Origin: Flavobacterium sp. FEMGT703F
Lineage (GTDB): Bacteria > Bacteroidota > Bacteroidia > Flavobacteriales > Flavobacteriaceae
Length of the DNA: 64,000 bases
Assembly: GCA_002786385.1 (NCBI GenBank)
Contig: PGCN01000003.1
Coordinates: 1-64,000 of the forward strand
Reading direction: 5' to 3'
Shown: positions 1 through 10,100 of the stretch, one piece after another
How positions within the stretch are numbered: position 1 is the first letter of the stretch
Layout of the letters: every line of letters begins with the position of its first letter
Translations under genes and position numbers: made by a program
Notes under the pieces: model-generated
Seen by the model: the letters and a program-made list of their open reading frames with translations, nothing else
Database searches by the model: none
What the model was told of the DNA's origin: nothing

Positions 1-74
1 ATTACGAATTAGGAATTACGAGTTCGTATAGTTTAGATAATAATCCCTGTCTCTGCAAAGAGGCGGGGATTTTT
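1..74. repeat. 74-bp direct repeat, copy 1 (contains terminator)
   Basis: This segment recurs at 25598-25671 with only two differences (positions 56 and 65). It has an AT-rich part with the words ATTACGAATT and GGAATTACGAG, then a terminator hairpin. Copy 2 lies just after the stop codon of a T9SS protein gene, so copy 1 may likewise follow a gene that ends upstream of the window. No transposase or terminal inverted repeats are visible. Confidence 0.9.
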
Positions 75-76
75 TT
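42..76 (+). terminator. Rho-independent terminator, copy 1
   Basis: A 13-bp stem (42-54 with 59-71, including two G-U pairs) closes a GCAA loop of the GNRA type and runs into a T tract (71-76). The copy at 25639 has a GTAA loop and turns one G-U pair into A-U, so the hairpin is kept. It probably ends transcription of a gene upstream of the window. Confidence 0.8.
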
Positions 77-449
77 GTTTGGTGGTGGTTTGATAGTGTA
101 GGGAAGGAGACAGTGTTTTAAGTTGGGTTGTTGTTGGGTGTTTTTTTACAAGCTTCTTTTGATTTTTTGGTAAGTAAGATTTTTCTAAAGCTTTTAAAGT
201 GTTTTATTAAATTATTAATTTAAGTTTAACTTTATTATTAAAAAAAGTGTATTTTTATTGCCCAAATTGCGTTCATTTAGGCGATTAGAAAAACTGTTTT
301 ACTGCTCTATCACTGCTGTTAGTGAGTGTGGTGTTACAGTCTTCTTTTTTTAGCCTTAACGTTTTGTCGAATTAAAAGATTTTGTGGCTGGCCTAGCGTA
401 ATGTTTTGACAGTCTCTTTTTATATCTATTTATTATTAGTTATACTATT
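75..449. other. Intergenic AT-rich stretch
   Basis: No open reading frame or RNA gene is apparent. Two weak matches to the Bacteroidota -7 box (TAAGTTTA at 221-228 and TAACTTTA at 227-234) exist, but neither has a TTG at the right distance. The promoter of the 450 gene could not be assigned. Confidence 0.5.
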
Positions 450-3400
450 ATGAAGAAAAAACTACAAATTTTTGCCCTGAATTTGTTTTTCTGTTCACCA
501 ACCCCATTGTTTCGTTGGGTATTTGCTTTAGTAGCGCTGTTAGGTTTGAGTGGGATAAATCCTGCCCAAGCCCAGTGTATAGGTCCTTACCAAGAGTATC
601 AGAGTTTTCAGATTGCTAAACTAACTTTGCAGACTGCCGGTTGGGTTTTTAGTACGCCTGTTTCTCCTGCAGGCTCAAATCCTAGGTCGGGAAATAATGC
701 CTTAACCATGGGTAATGCTATTGGAAATGCGGTTACTTTACCTGCTATTGCCAATCCTGCTATTTTTCAGTTTTATTGTAAAAGTAGTTTGACTACTCGA
801 GATGTTTTGTTTACCGTAGAATGGTCTACTGATAATTTTGCCACCATAGCCGGTACTTTTAACGGACAAACACCAACAGGGTCTAATGCTTATAAAGGTT
901 TTTCTTTTAATTTTACTGGGCTTACTAATGTAAAGGTGAGGATCACTTTTTCCGGATTAGGGCCCGGTACAACAGCTCCTGTATTTTGGATAGATGATAT
1001 GGCTTGGACTTCCACAAATCCTGCCGAAAACAGGGTAGTGGTTCCTGCGTTAGTTGGAGATGGGGCTACGCCTACGGTTTGTAGCGGTGGTACCATTACT
1101 ATGGCTACGGGAGATGTTTACAGTTTGTTTGATAATGGAGGAGAGTTCGATCGTTATAACAATTCGCAAAGCCATACTATTACTTTTAAGCCGGATGCAG
1201 CTGCTTTGGCGGCGGGTGACCGTGTGCGTTTTAGGATAGATAGTTATGCCATGAGTACTACACCTCCCGTGGGAGAGGTTTTGGATATTTTTGATAGCAG
1301 TACCACTTTTGATGCGACCACTAATATACTTAACCATACACTAACAGGTCTTCCTACTAACGTAACGTATATTTCTACCAGGTCAGCCGATGGTTCTTTA
1401 ACCTTTAAGTTTGTTTCCGATGGAGCCAATAATAATACAACAGGTTTAAAGATAACGGTAGACATGGTGCGTTGTCCGGTGCCTACCGGGGTGACGGCTG
1501 CTCCCACAAGCGGTACTACTGCCAATGTGAGCTGGACGGCTACCAGTGCAGCTAATTATGATGTATATTACAATACTACCGGGGTGTTGCCTAATGGGTT
1601 TATCACACCCATCCACAGTAATGTTTCGGGAACAACACAAGCGCTTAGTGGTTTGTCAGTGGGTGCTACCTATTATGTATGGGTGCGTTCGCGTTGTGCC
1701 AGTAGTCCGGATAGTTATAGTCCGTGGTCATCGGTGGCCAGTTTTGCTACGGTAGATTGTACGGGTTTTACCGTTACCACTCAGCCTTCTACTGCCGCAC
1801 AAAACCTTTGTTTGAATGCTGCGGCAACTGCCTTAACGGTAGCGGTCAGTGGCGGTTCGGGTTATACTTACCAATGGTATAGTAACACTACGGCTACTGC
1901 TTCGGGAGGTACTTTATTAACCGGTGCTAATGCTGCTAGTTATTCGCCTGTCACTACGGCTGCGGGTACCTTATATTATTATTGTGTGATTAGCAGTGCT
2001 GTTCCGGCTTGTACTGTTACCAGTGCGGTTTCGGGAGCAGTGGTTGTGAGTTCAGGCCCTAGTGCTGTGCCAACAGCCAATGCGGCTACAGGTGTTGCTT
2101 CTAACGCCTTTACGGCTAACTGGACTGCAGTAGCCGGTGCTACGAGTTATGCTTTAGACGTTTCTACCGTGAATACTTTTGCCAGTTTTGTTAATACTTA
2201 TAACAATTTAAACGTAGGTAATGTGACTACTTTCGTGGTAAACGGTTTGACTCCGGGTACTACTTATTATTACAGGGTAAGAGCAGTGAATACTTGTGGG
2301 GCTACTGTTAGCTCGGGTACTATTACCGCAACCACTACAGCGGTTACTTATTGTACGCCAAGCGGAGCTGGTTTTACACAAGATCCTCAAGGAATTACCA
2401 ACGTAACCATGGGTACGATTAATAATACAACCGCCATAGAAACCAACAATTATGGTAACTATACTGCCCAAAGCACCAATGTTTTTGTTGGGGCTACTTT
2501 GCCTTTTAGCGTAACCTTGAGAACTGGTTTTGGCTACAGTGTGAATGTTTGGGTAGATTGGAACAACGATGGCGATTTTATCGATGCCGGCGAATTGGTG
2601 TACCAAGGAGAGTCGGGTAATGCTATCCCTACTACTTTGTCGGGTAGTTTTCCGGTGCCGTTGTTAAACTCCGATGGGATTAGCACAGTGGGCACTCATA
2701 GGGTGCGTGTAGGCGGTATCGATTTTGGTCCGTTTACCGATCCTTGCCGAAACGGGAATTACCAAGCTTTTGAAGATTATACTTTAAATGTACTTACGGT
2801 ACCGCCTTGTACTATATCTACTCCTTCCGCATTGACAGTAGTGAACGTTGCGGCTACTTCCGCTAGTTTGGTTTGGTCTGATTCGGCCATGACCCCGAAC
2901 ACTGTATATAATTATTGGGTTAGTACAACTAATACACCGCCACCGGCTGATGGCTCTAATCCTGTAGGCATGGGTAGTGTAACCGGTGCTTTGACGGCCA
3001 CGGTAACCGGCTTAACTTTAGGTCAAACCTATTATTTTTGGGTTCGTGTAAAGTGTGATGCAACTACTTATACTGCTTGGATAGGATCGGGGACCTTTAC
3101 AACGGCTAATTTAGATGTGGTGAACATGACCAATGGTTCTGTTACTACCTGTAACGCCAAATTTTATGATGCCGGAGGGTTTTCGGCAGCCTATGCCAAT
3201 GGTGAAGCTTTTACCTATACTTTTACTCCGGCCTCAGGAAGTAATTTAAAGGTGGTTTTTAACAGCTTTTCTACAGAGCCCGGTTTTGACTTTTTATCTA
3301 TTTATGACGGTCCGACTACGGCTTCTACCCTGATAGGAACCTTTAGTGGTACTCAAATCGCAGCGGGGCAGACTTTTTATTCAACAACAGCCAACGGAGG

Positions 3401-6341
3401 TAGTTTAACCTTCCGATTTACCTCAGACGGATCCCAAACTTCTACCGGATGGGATGCTAATATTACTTGTGTGAGTGTGCCAACAATTACCCTGCTTACT
3501 CCAGCCTTTGCTTGTGCCGGTACTACCCCTACCATTACTATTAGCGGTACTAACTTTACAGGGGTTACTTCAGTAACTTTTAATGGGGTTTCGGCGGCTT
3601 ACACTCCGGTGAATGCTACTACTATTACGGCTACTTTACCAGCCGGTGCTACTACAGGGGTGGTTAGAGTAACAACTGCTCAAGCTGTTGGCAGCAGTGC
3701 TTCGGCATTTACGGTAAGACCAATCCCGGCTACTCCTGTGGCTAGTGCTGATGTGGCTATTTGTAATGGTTCGAGTACTAATTTGAGTGTGACTACAACG
3801 CCTTTAAATGGATCGTTGCCTACTACTACTGTGGGTGGTAACAGCTGTACCGGTGGGAATATGTTTAATATAGTTACTGGTGCCGGTCCAGTCACCATTA
3901 CCAGTTTTGATGTAGTTCCTGAGAGTTCGGGCGTGCAAAGCGTAAATGTGTATTACAGAACCGGGACTTATGTGGGTAACGAGACTAATTCGGGTGCTTG
4001 GACATTATTGGGAACTTACAGTATTAACGGAGTTTCGAGAGCAGCCATAAATATGCCTGTAGCCAATTTGAATTTACTGGCTTCAACCACTTATGGAATT
4101 TATATCAACTTTAATGCGGCTTATACTAATTTAGCCACTACTTATGCTAATGCAGACTTGTCTATAGTAACCGGAGCCGGTTTGTGTGGACAGTTTAGTG
4201 GCTTAGTGAACGGCAGAACTTTTAATGGGGCTGTTTACTATCAGTTGAATGCGCCATTAACCTATACATGGTCGCCTGCTACCGGTTTGAGTAGTACTAC
4301 TATTGCTAACCCGGTTGCTTCACCTACTACTACACAAACTTATGCGGTAACCACTACTTATAACGGTTGTACATCGGCTAGTGATACAGTGGTAGTGACT
4401 GTGAATCCAAAGCCAACGGTTTCTATACCAACGGCAGGAGGGAATGTTTGTGCCAATTCGGTTATTCCGGTTACCTCTTCGGGGTCTGCCAGTACTTTTA
4501 CTTGGACCTCTAGCGTTGCTAATACCTTATTTACCGATGCTACCGGAACTACCCCTTATGTGGCCGGTACCAATGCCGCCAGTATTTTTGTAAAAACACC
4601 AGCTACGGCCACTATAACCCTTACGGGAACTAACTTGCCGGGCGGTTGTACTGAAACAGCAACAGTAACTTTTACTATTTCGACCAAAACTTATAATGTA
4701 GGTTTCTGGTCGCCGGGTGGTCCGCCTTTGAATAATGGTACTGAGAACTTGGTGTTTAATTCGGGGACCTTTACCTCTACGGGTAATTTATCGGCTTGTA
4801 GTTGTTCGGTTACCGGTGCTACGGTTACTATGGCCAGTGGTCATACGCTTTCATTGGTGAACGGTTTGACTGTTTCTTCCGGGTCAATGACTTTTGAAAG
4901 TGGTGCCAGTTTGTTGCAAACTAATCCTGTAGCTAATACGGGGAATATTACTTATAAGCGAGATTCCACCCCTTGTTTCCGATATGATTATACTTATTGG
5001 TCTAGTCCGGTGGCTTCCCAAACGTTGATTGGTTTGTCGCCTAATACCAGTTCTACCGGATTTTTCCAATACAATCCTGCTACTTCTTCTTGGCAACAAT
5101 CTAACAACACTTTACCTATGACTTTGGGTAGGGGGTATTTGATTAGAGTTCCGAGTAATTTCCCGGTTTCTCCGGCTTTACCGCAAAATTTCACTGCTCG
5201 ATTTACAGGTGTTCCTAATAACGGTACTTTGCCATTGACTATTGTACACAATCCGCCTGCAGCTTTGAACTTGATAGGGAATCCTTATCCTAGTGCTATT
5301 AATGCGGTGAGTTTGGTAACCGATCCCGGCTTTAATGTGAACGGTAATTTCTTAGGAGGTACTATTTATTTATGGTCACACAACACCAATTTTAACTTGG
5401 CTACCAATCAATATGAATATAACGATTATGCTATATGGAATATTTTGGGAGGTGTTAATACCTATTATAATGGTACGCTAGGGGCAGGAAATACCAATGC
5501 GCCAAACGGTAATATTGCTGCCGGCCAAGGTTTCTTTATCAAAACGGTGGCTAGTGGTACAGCTTATTTTAGAAACAGTATGCGTACCGGTGGTACTACC
5601 AATACCAATAATAATTTTTACCGAAGTGCTTCAACCGCTTCTTCTGTGGATGATGATCCTACGGCGGCTTATGAGAAACACAGAATTTGGTTGGATATCA
5701 GTAATAATGGTAATGGTTACAAACAGTTGCTGTTGGGTTATATCCAAGATGGTACTGATGGTTTGGATCGTTTGTTTGATGGTGAAATGGTAGACAATGG
5801 TAATGCTGTTGTTCTCTACACTAAAGTTGACGATGTTAAGTTGAGTATACAAGGAAGAGGATTGACTTTTACGCCTAATGATACCTTTGCTTTAGGTTAT
5901 AAAGCTACCGTTGCCGACACTTATAAAATTAATTTGTCCGATTTTGATGGCTTGTTTTTGAATCAGGACATTTACTTAGAGGACAAATTATTGAATGTAG
6001 TACATAATTTGAAAGAAGGGTATTATACTTTCAGCAGTAATGTCGGAACCTTTGAAGACCGTTTTGTGTTGCGTTTCAGTGGTCAGGCTTTAGGTGTTCC
6101 TACTTTTAACGAGGAGAGTGTAGTGGTTTATAAAAATGCTCAAGGCTTGCACATAGCCACCGGCTTAACTCCAATGGAAACGGTTACGGTTTATGATGTG
6201 GCCGGTAGACTATTGGCTTCAAAAATGTCTATCAATGATGTGACCACCAGTTTTGTTTCTTTACCTGCTACGCAGCAAGTGTTGTTGGTAAAAGTGACTT
6301 CAGAGAGTGGTAAAACGGTAACCAAAAAATTGGTTTATTAA
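450..6341 (+). CDS. Large T9SS-secreted multidomain surface protein (FN3/GEVED/CUB-like/Ig-like)
   Basis: A 1963-aa exported protein, probably displayed on or released from the cell surface. A signal peptide ends at about residue 41 (NPAQA-QC). Visible modules are FN3 at about 343-435, 540-630 and 786-886 (repeated TYYxWVR/TYYYRVR strands); GEVED at about 633-783 (WVDWNNDGDF, FEDYTLNV); CUB-like at about 888-1008 (DFLSIYDGP); IPT/TIG at about 1010-1089; and Ig/PKD-like repeats beyond. At about 1105-1270 an extra domain is inserted inside one Ig-like repeat. The last 75 residues form a T9SS type A sorting domain (VTVYDVAGRLL, ending TVTKKLVY). A strong terminator follows. The ligand is unknown: FN3, CUB and Ig mosaics suggest adhesion, and no catalytic domain was recognised. 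Confidence 0.9.
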   Translation: MKKKLQIFALNLFFCSPTPLFRWVFALVALLGLSGINPAQAQCIGPYQEYQSFQIAKLTLQTAGWVFSTPVSPAGSNPRSGNNALTMGNAIGNAVTLPAIANPAIFQFYCKSSLTTRDVLFTVEWSTDNFATIAGTFNGQTPTGSNAYKGFSFNFTGLTNVKVRITFSGLGPGTTAPVFWIDDMAWTSTNPAENRVVVPALVGDGATPTVCSGGTITMATGDVYSLFDNGGEFDRYNNSQSHTITFKPDAAALAAGDRVRFRIDSYAMSTTPPVGEVLDIFDSSTTFDATTNILNHTLTGLPTNVTYISTRSADGSLTFKFVSDGANNNTTGLKITVDMVRCPVPTGVTAAPTSGTTANVSWTATSAANYDVYYNTTGVLPNGFITPIHSNVSGTTQALSGLSVGATYYVWVRSRCASSPDSYSPWSSVASFATVDCTGFTVTTQPSTAAQNLCLNAAATALTVAVSGGSGYTYQWYSNTTATASGGTLLTGANAASYSPVTTAAGTLYYYCVISSAVPACTVTSAVSGAVVVSSGPSAVPTANAATGVASNAFTANWTAVAGATSYALDVSTVNTFASFVNTYNNLNVGNVTTFVVNGLTPGTTYYYRVRAVNTCGATVSSGTITATTTAVTYCTPSGAGFTQDPQGITNVTMGTINNTTAIETNNYGNYTAQSTNVFVGATLPFSVTLRTGFGYSVNVWVDWNNDGDFIDAGELVYQGESGNAIPTTLSGSFPVPLLNSDGISTVGTHRVRVGGIDFGPFTDPCRNGNYQAFEDYTLNVLTVPPCTISTPSALTVVNVAATSASLVWSDSAMTPNTVYNYWVSTTNTPPPADGSNPVGMGSVTGALTATVTGLTLGQTYYFWVRVKCDATTYTAWIGSGTFTTANLDVVNMTNGSVTTCNAKFYDAGGFSAAYANGEAFTYTFTPASGSNLKVVFNSFSTEPGFDFLSIYDGPTTASTLIGTFSGTQIAAGQTFYSTTANGGSLTFRFTSDGSQTSTGWDANITCVSVPTITLLTPAFACAGTTPTITISGTNFTGVTSVTFNGVSAAYTPVNATTITATLPAGATTGVVRVTTAQAVGSSASAFTVRPIPATPVASADVAICNGSSTNLSVTTTPLNGSLPTTTVGGNSCTGGNMFNIVTGAGPVTITSFDVVPESSGVQSVNVYYRTGTYVGNETNSGAWTLLGTYSINGVSRAAINMPVANLNLLASTTYGIYINFNAAYTNLATTYANADLSIVTGAGLCGQFSGLVNGRTFNGAVYYQLNAPLTYTWSPATGLSSTTIANPVASPTTTQTYAVTTTYNGCTSASDTVVVTVNPKPTVSIPTAGGNVCANSVIPVTSSGSASTFTWTSSVANTLFTDATGTTPYVAGTNAASIFVKTPATATITLTGTNLPGGCTETATVTFTISTKTYNVGFWSPGGPPLNNGTENLVFNSGTFTSTGNLSACSCSVTGATVTMASGHTLSLVNGLTVSSGSMTFESGASLLQTNPVANTGNITYKRDSTPCFRYDYTYWSSPVASQTLIGLSPNTSSTGFFQYNPATSSWQQSNNTLPMTLGRGYLIRVPSNFPVSPALPQNFTARFTGVPNNGTLPLTIVHNPPAALNLIGNPYPSAINAVSLVTDPGFNVNGNFLGGTIYLWSHNTNFNLATNQYEYNDYAIWNILGGVNTYYNGTLGAGNTNAPNGNIAAGQGFFIKTVASGTAYFRNSMRTGGTTNTNNNFYRSASTASSVDDDPTAAYEKHRIWLDISNNGNGYKQLLLGYIQDGTDGLDRLFDGEMVDNGNAVVLYTKVDDVKLSIQGRGLTFTPNDTFALGYKATVADTYKINLSDFDGLFLNQDIYLEDKLLNVVHNLKEGYYTFSSNVGTFEDRFVLRFSGQALGVPTFNEESVVVYKNAQGLHIATGLTPMETVTVYDVAGRLLASKMSINDVTTSFVSLPATQQVLLVKVTSESGKTVTKKLVY

Positions 6342-6404
6342 TGCTTCCTATAAGAATATTTAATTGGTAGTATTAGCCTTTTTAAGGGTTGTTTTCTACT
6401 CATC

Positions 6405-6441
6405 AAAAGAAGCTCTCAATACAATTGAGAGCTTCTTTTTT
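6405..6441 (+). terminator. Strong Rho-independent terminator
   Basis: A perfect 16-bp inverted repeat (6405-6420 with 6424-6439, core GAAGCTCTCAAT) has a 3-nt loop and ends in a T tract. It lies 64 bp after the stop of the 1963-aa gene and separates it from the giant gene. Confidence 0.9.
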
Positions 6442-7106
6442 GTTTCACTTTCCATTTTTTTAGATTTAGGTAGGAGTGTTGGCTTTCCTTTGGTTGGTAT
6501 TTGCTGTTTTTGGTTGGTATTTTGTTTAATTCCTTAATTTTATAGTTGTTGTAATTTTGTGTGGCTTGCGCTGCCTTCATAAGAAAAATAGCCTTATAAG
6601 CGTTGGATTACAACCTTGTGCTTTTCGTCGGATTTTGATGTTTTTTATCGATTATGTAATTTTTTTCTAAAATCATAACTGATTATCTTTCTATATTAAC
6701 AGTCTGTTAACTTTTTGTAAATAACCGAAATGCCACAATTTTACGATTTTTTTACATTAAAGCTGTTTTCAATTTATTGCCCAATTTTCCCCGATAATAA
6801 CACTTTTATTAGTGGGAATAACAACCGAAAAGCATCCGTAAACGTTGCTTTTTTTCTTGTCTTAATGGGTTTTTTGAGTCATACTGCTTTGGCTATATGG
6901 AACAGTTTTTCCACTTTCTTTTTCAAGGGACAAAGTCACTTCATCAGTCGTTATCTGAGGCGTTTGCTATTGCGCGCTATTGGTAGCGGCGGTGGCGGTC
7001 ATGGCAATCTTCTCTGTAATTATATGATACAAAATCAAACTAAAAATATATGATAATGCAAATGCTTATCAATAAAGAGAATTATTTCTAACCCAATTTT
7101 TTAATA
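6442..7106. other. Long intergenic region upstream of the giant gene
   Basis: About 665 bp without a convincing gene. It holds a short direct repeat (TGGTTGGTAT at 6491-6500 and 6511-6520). A 107-codon reading frame at 6730-7053 has no recognisable domain and odd composition, and is treated as chance. No consensus TTG/TAnnTTTG promoter pair was found, so a long 5' leader for the giant gene is possible. Confidence 0.5.
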
Positions 7107-10100
7107 ATGAACAACAATTACGATTCGTGGTACAGTAGCTCAGGAGCTACGTGTATTAAAGCATGGCGAAAGAGAGTGGCATTGCTGCTGTTTTTTGTTA
7201 TGTTTGGTGTTTTTGGTGTGAATGCTCAGGTTACCACTAACGGAGGGTCAGGCTTAGCGGCCACCTATCCGAGTTTGTCTGCTGCAGTCACGGCCTTAAA
7301 TGCTGCCACCATTTCCTCGCCAGTGGTGATTACCCTGAGCGGAAATGAGACGGCGCCAGTCGGTGGTTATAATATCACCGCAACAGGTACGTCTACTAAT
7401 ACCATTACTATTCAGGGTAGTTCGAGCACGATTACGGCTCCAACACCTCAGACAGCCGGTATTTTAGTGGATGCTATCTTTAAAATCACCGGAGGTGATT
7501 GGATAACCATTCAAAACTTCACGATGTTGGAGAATGCGAGTAACACTGTTACTACTGCTGCATCTAACACGATGACGGAGTTTGGGGTTGCTTTGTTTTA
7601 TGCTACCGCAACCAACGGTGCGCAAAATTGTACTATTCAGAACAATACCATAACGCTGAATAGAACTTACCAAAATACTTTTGGTATTTACAGTAATTCA
7701 ACGCATACAGCTATCAACATTACCACGTCTGCTACTGCTACTTCTACTGCAGGAAATAATAGTGGGTTAAAAGTTTATGGTAATGCCATTAGCAATGTTA
7801 ACCACGGTATTGTTATAATTGGTCCGACTGGGGCAGCTAACTTCAACACAGGAATTGATATTGGGGGAGTTGCATCAGGTACAGGTAATACCATTACTAA
7901 TTTTGGTACCACGGTAACAGGTCAGTCAGGTTACTTAAATGTTTCTACTACTTTAAATGGTGTTGTAGTTCGTAACTCGACCGGCTTCAATGTTTCTTAC
8001 AATACTATTACCAGTTCAAACGGAGGGATTGGAGCAGCAACAACTTTAAGAGGAATTTTTATTCCTTCTGCTTCGGCTACTCCTACGGGAACTTTTACCA
8101 ATACGATTAATAACAATACTATTGCCTTAACGCATGGTTTTTCGTCGGGTACAATTCAGGGGATTACAGTAGAGACTACAACAGGAACTGCTACGTCAAC
8201 TCAGAATATTAACAACAATAACTTTACGGCTTTAGGAAGTACTGTTACTACATCCGGAACCATTACTGCTATTTCTAACGTAATGCCGAATTTAGTAAAT
8301 AACTTTAATGGTAATACCTTTACCAATATTATTTCAAATACTACAGGGTCGTTTACGTTCTTTGGTCACAGTTATACTATGCCAGCAGGTGGTTCTCAAA
8401 CTTTTAACGGGAACTCTATAGTAACGGCTTTTAGTAAAACCGGAGCAGGTGGTACAGTGACAATAACTACCACGAATGGTACAAGTCCAAGTGGGACAAC
8501 TGCAACTTATACTAATAATAATTTTTCGAATATTACAGTTACAGGTGCTACAGGTATTACCGGATTTAATAATACAGATGGTGGAACTGCTTCTGCAAAA
8601 ACAATTACGGGTAATACATTCAATAATTGGACAGGAGGGACAAGTTCGATAACTGCGATGAACTTCACTTATTTTAGTGGTACATCTACATTATCCTCTA
8701 ATACTGTAACTAATATTACAGGGCAGTCATCTATAACAGCTATTACTATTGGATCGGCCGCAAATGGAACTTTACTAACTGTAGCTTCAAATACAATTAG
8801 TAATTTAAGTTCTACAGGAACGGGTGGTGCTGTAATAGGTCTTTCTTGTTCAAATGCTTCCACTACTGTCAATGTTAATGGAAACGCAATCAATACTTTG
8901 TCGTCAACAGCCGGTTCTGCGGTTACAGCACTTAGTATTGGTGGTGGTGCTACCACAAATGTATATTTGAACAAAATTTACAACTTGGTTGGTACTAATG
9001 CTTCCTCTACTGTGAATGGAATTTTAATTTCCGCAGGAACAAATATTAATACCTACAATAATATAATTGGTGATTTGAGAGCTACAATAGCTTCGGGAAC
9101 TGATGTTATCAGAGGTATCAATATTACTTCTACTACGGCTACTTCCAATCAAAGAGTATATTATAATACCATTTATTTGAATGCAACATCCACCGGAACC
9201 AATTTTGGTTCTACGGGGATTTTCCATACATATAGTTCCACAGCTACTACTGCTGCTTTGGATTTAAGAAATAATATTATTGTTAACGCGTCGGGTGCCA
9301 ATGGTACCGGATTGGCTGTGGCTTTCAGAAGAAGTTCTGCTACTGATTTGAACAATTATGCCAGCACCTCTAACAATAACTTATTATTTGGTACTAGTGG
9401 TGTATATAATAATATTACAACAACTTATGCTTTTGGTCCATTCCAAACTTTGGTTGGAACTAGGGAAACCGCTTCCAAATCACAAAATCCAACGTTTGCC
9501 AGCACTATCGGTGCTGATGCCAATTATTTGAACTTTGCCAACGGTGCCATTAACTTGGCCGGAGGTAATGCTCAGGTAATTGCCGGCTATACTACAGATT
9601 ACAGTGGTGCTACCAGAGATGCTAGTGCGCCGGATATGGGAGCTTATGAGTTTGCTCAAGGGACCATTTCGGCTCCTACCATTACCGGGTTTACTACGGC
9701 TTTCAGTCCTTCAGCTCCGATTTACTTGTGTGCTGCAGGAGGTTCTGTAGTAACCATTACAGGTACCGGTTTGGACACTGTTAGTTCGGTATTGTTTAAT
9801 GGTCCTTCAGGGGTAACTTTGGTTGGGACTATTACGGGTCAAACGGCTACCAGTTTAACAGTTACTTCGCCTGCGGGTGTGGTTGATGGTATTATACGAG
9901 TGACTAATCCGGCAGGTTCTGCGGATTCAAGTTCTTCGTTTACCACCGCTGATGCACCAACGGTTGGGGTTAGTTCTGCCGTAACGATATGTTCAGGCAG
10001 CAGTACTACGTTAACTGCTACGGGCGCTAACACTTATGCTTGGTCACCAAGTACCGGTTTGTCAGCTAGTACCGGGGCCAGTGTTACTGCTAACCCAACG

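Noticed and set aside
2208..2606. 132-codon minus-strand frame inside the first surface protein
   Set aside because: It mirrors the low-complexity Thr/Ser/Gly coding strand; many similar antisense frames occur through the repeat genes.
6730..7053. 107-codon + strand reading frame before the giant gene
   Set aside because: No domain, repeats or plausible composition; it lies in an AT-rich leader, has no visible ribosome site and its hydrophobic stretch is short. Treated as chance.
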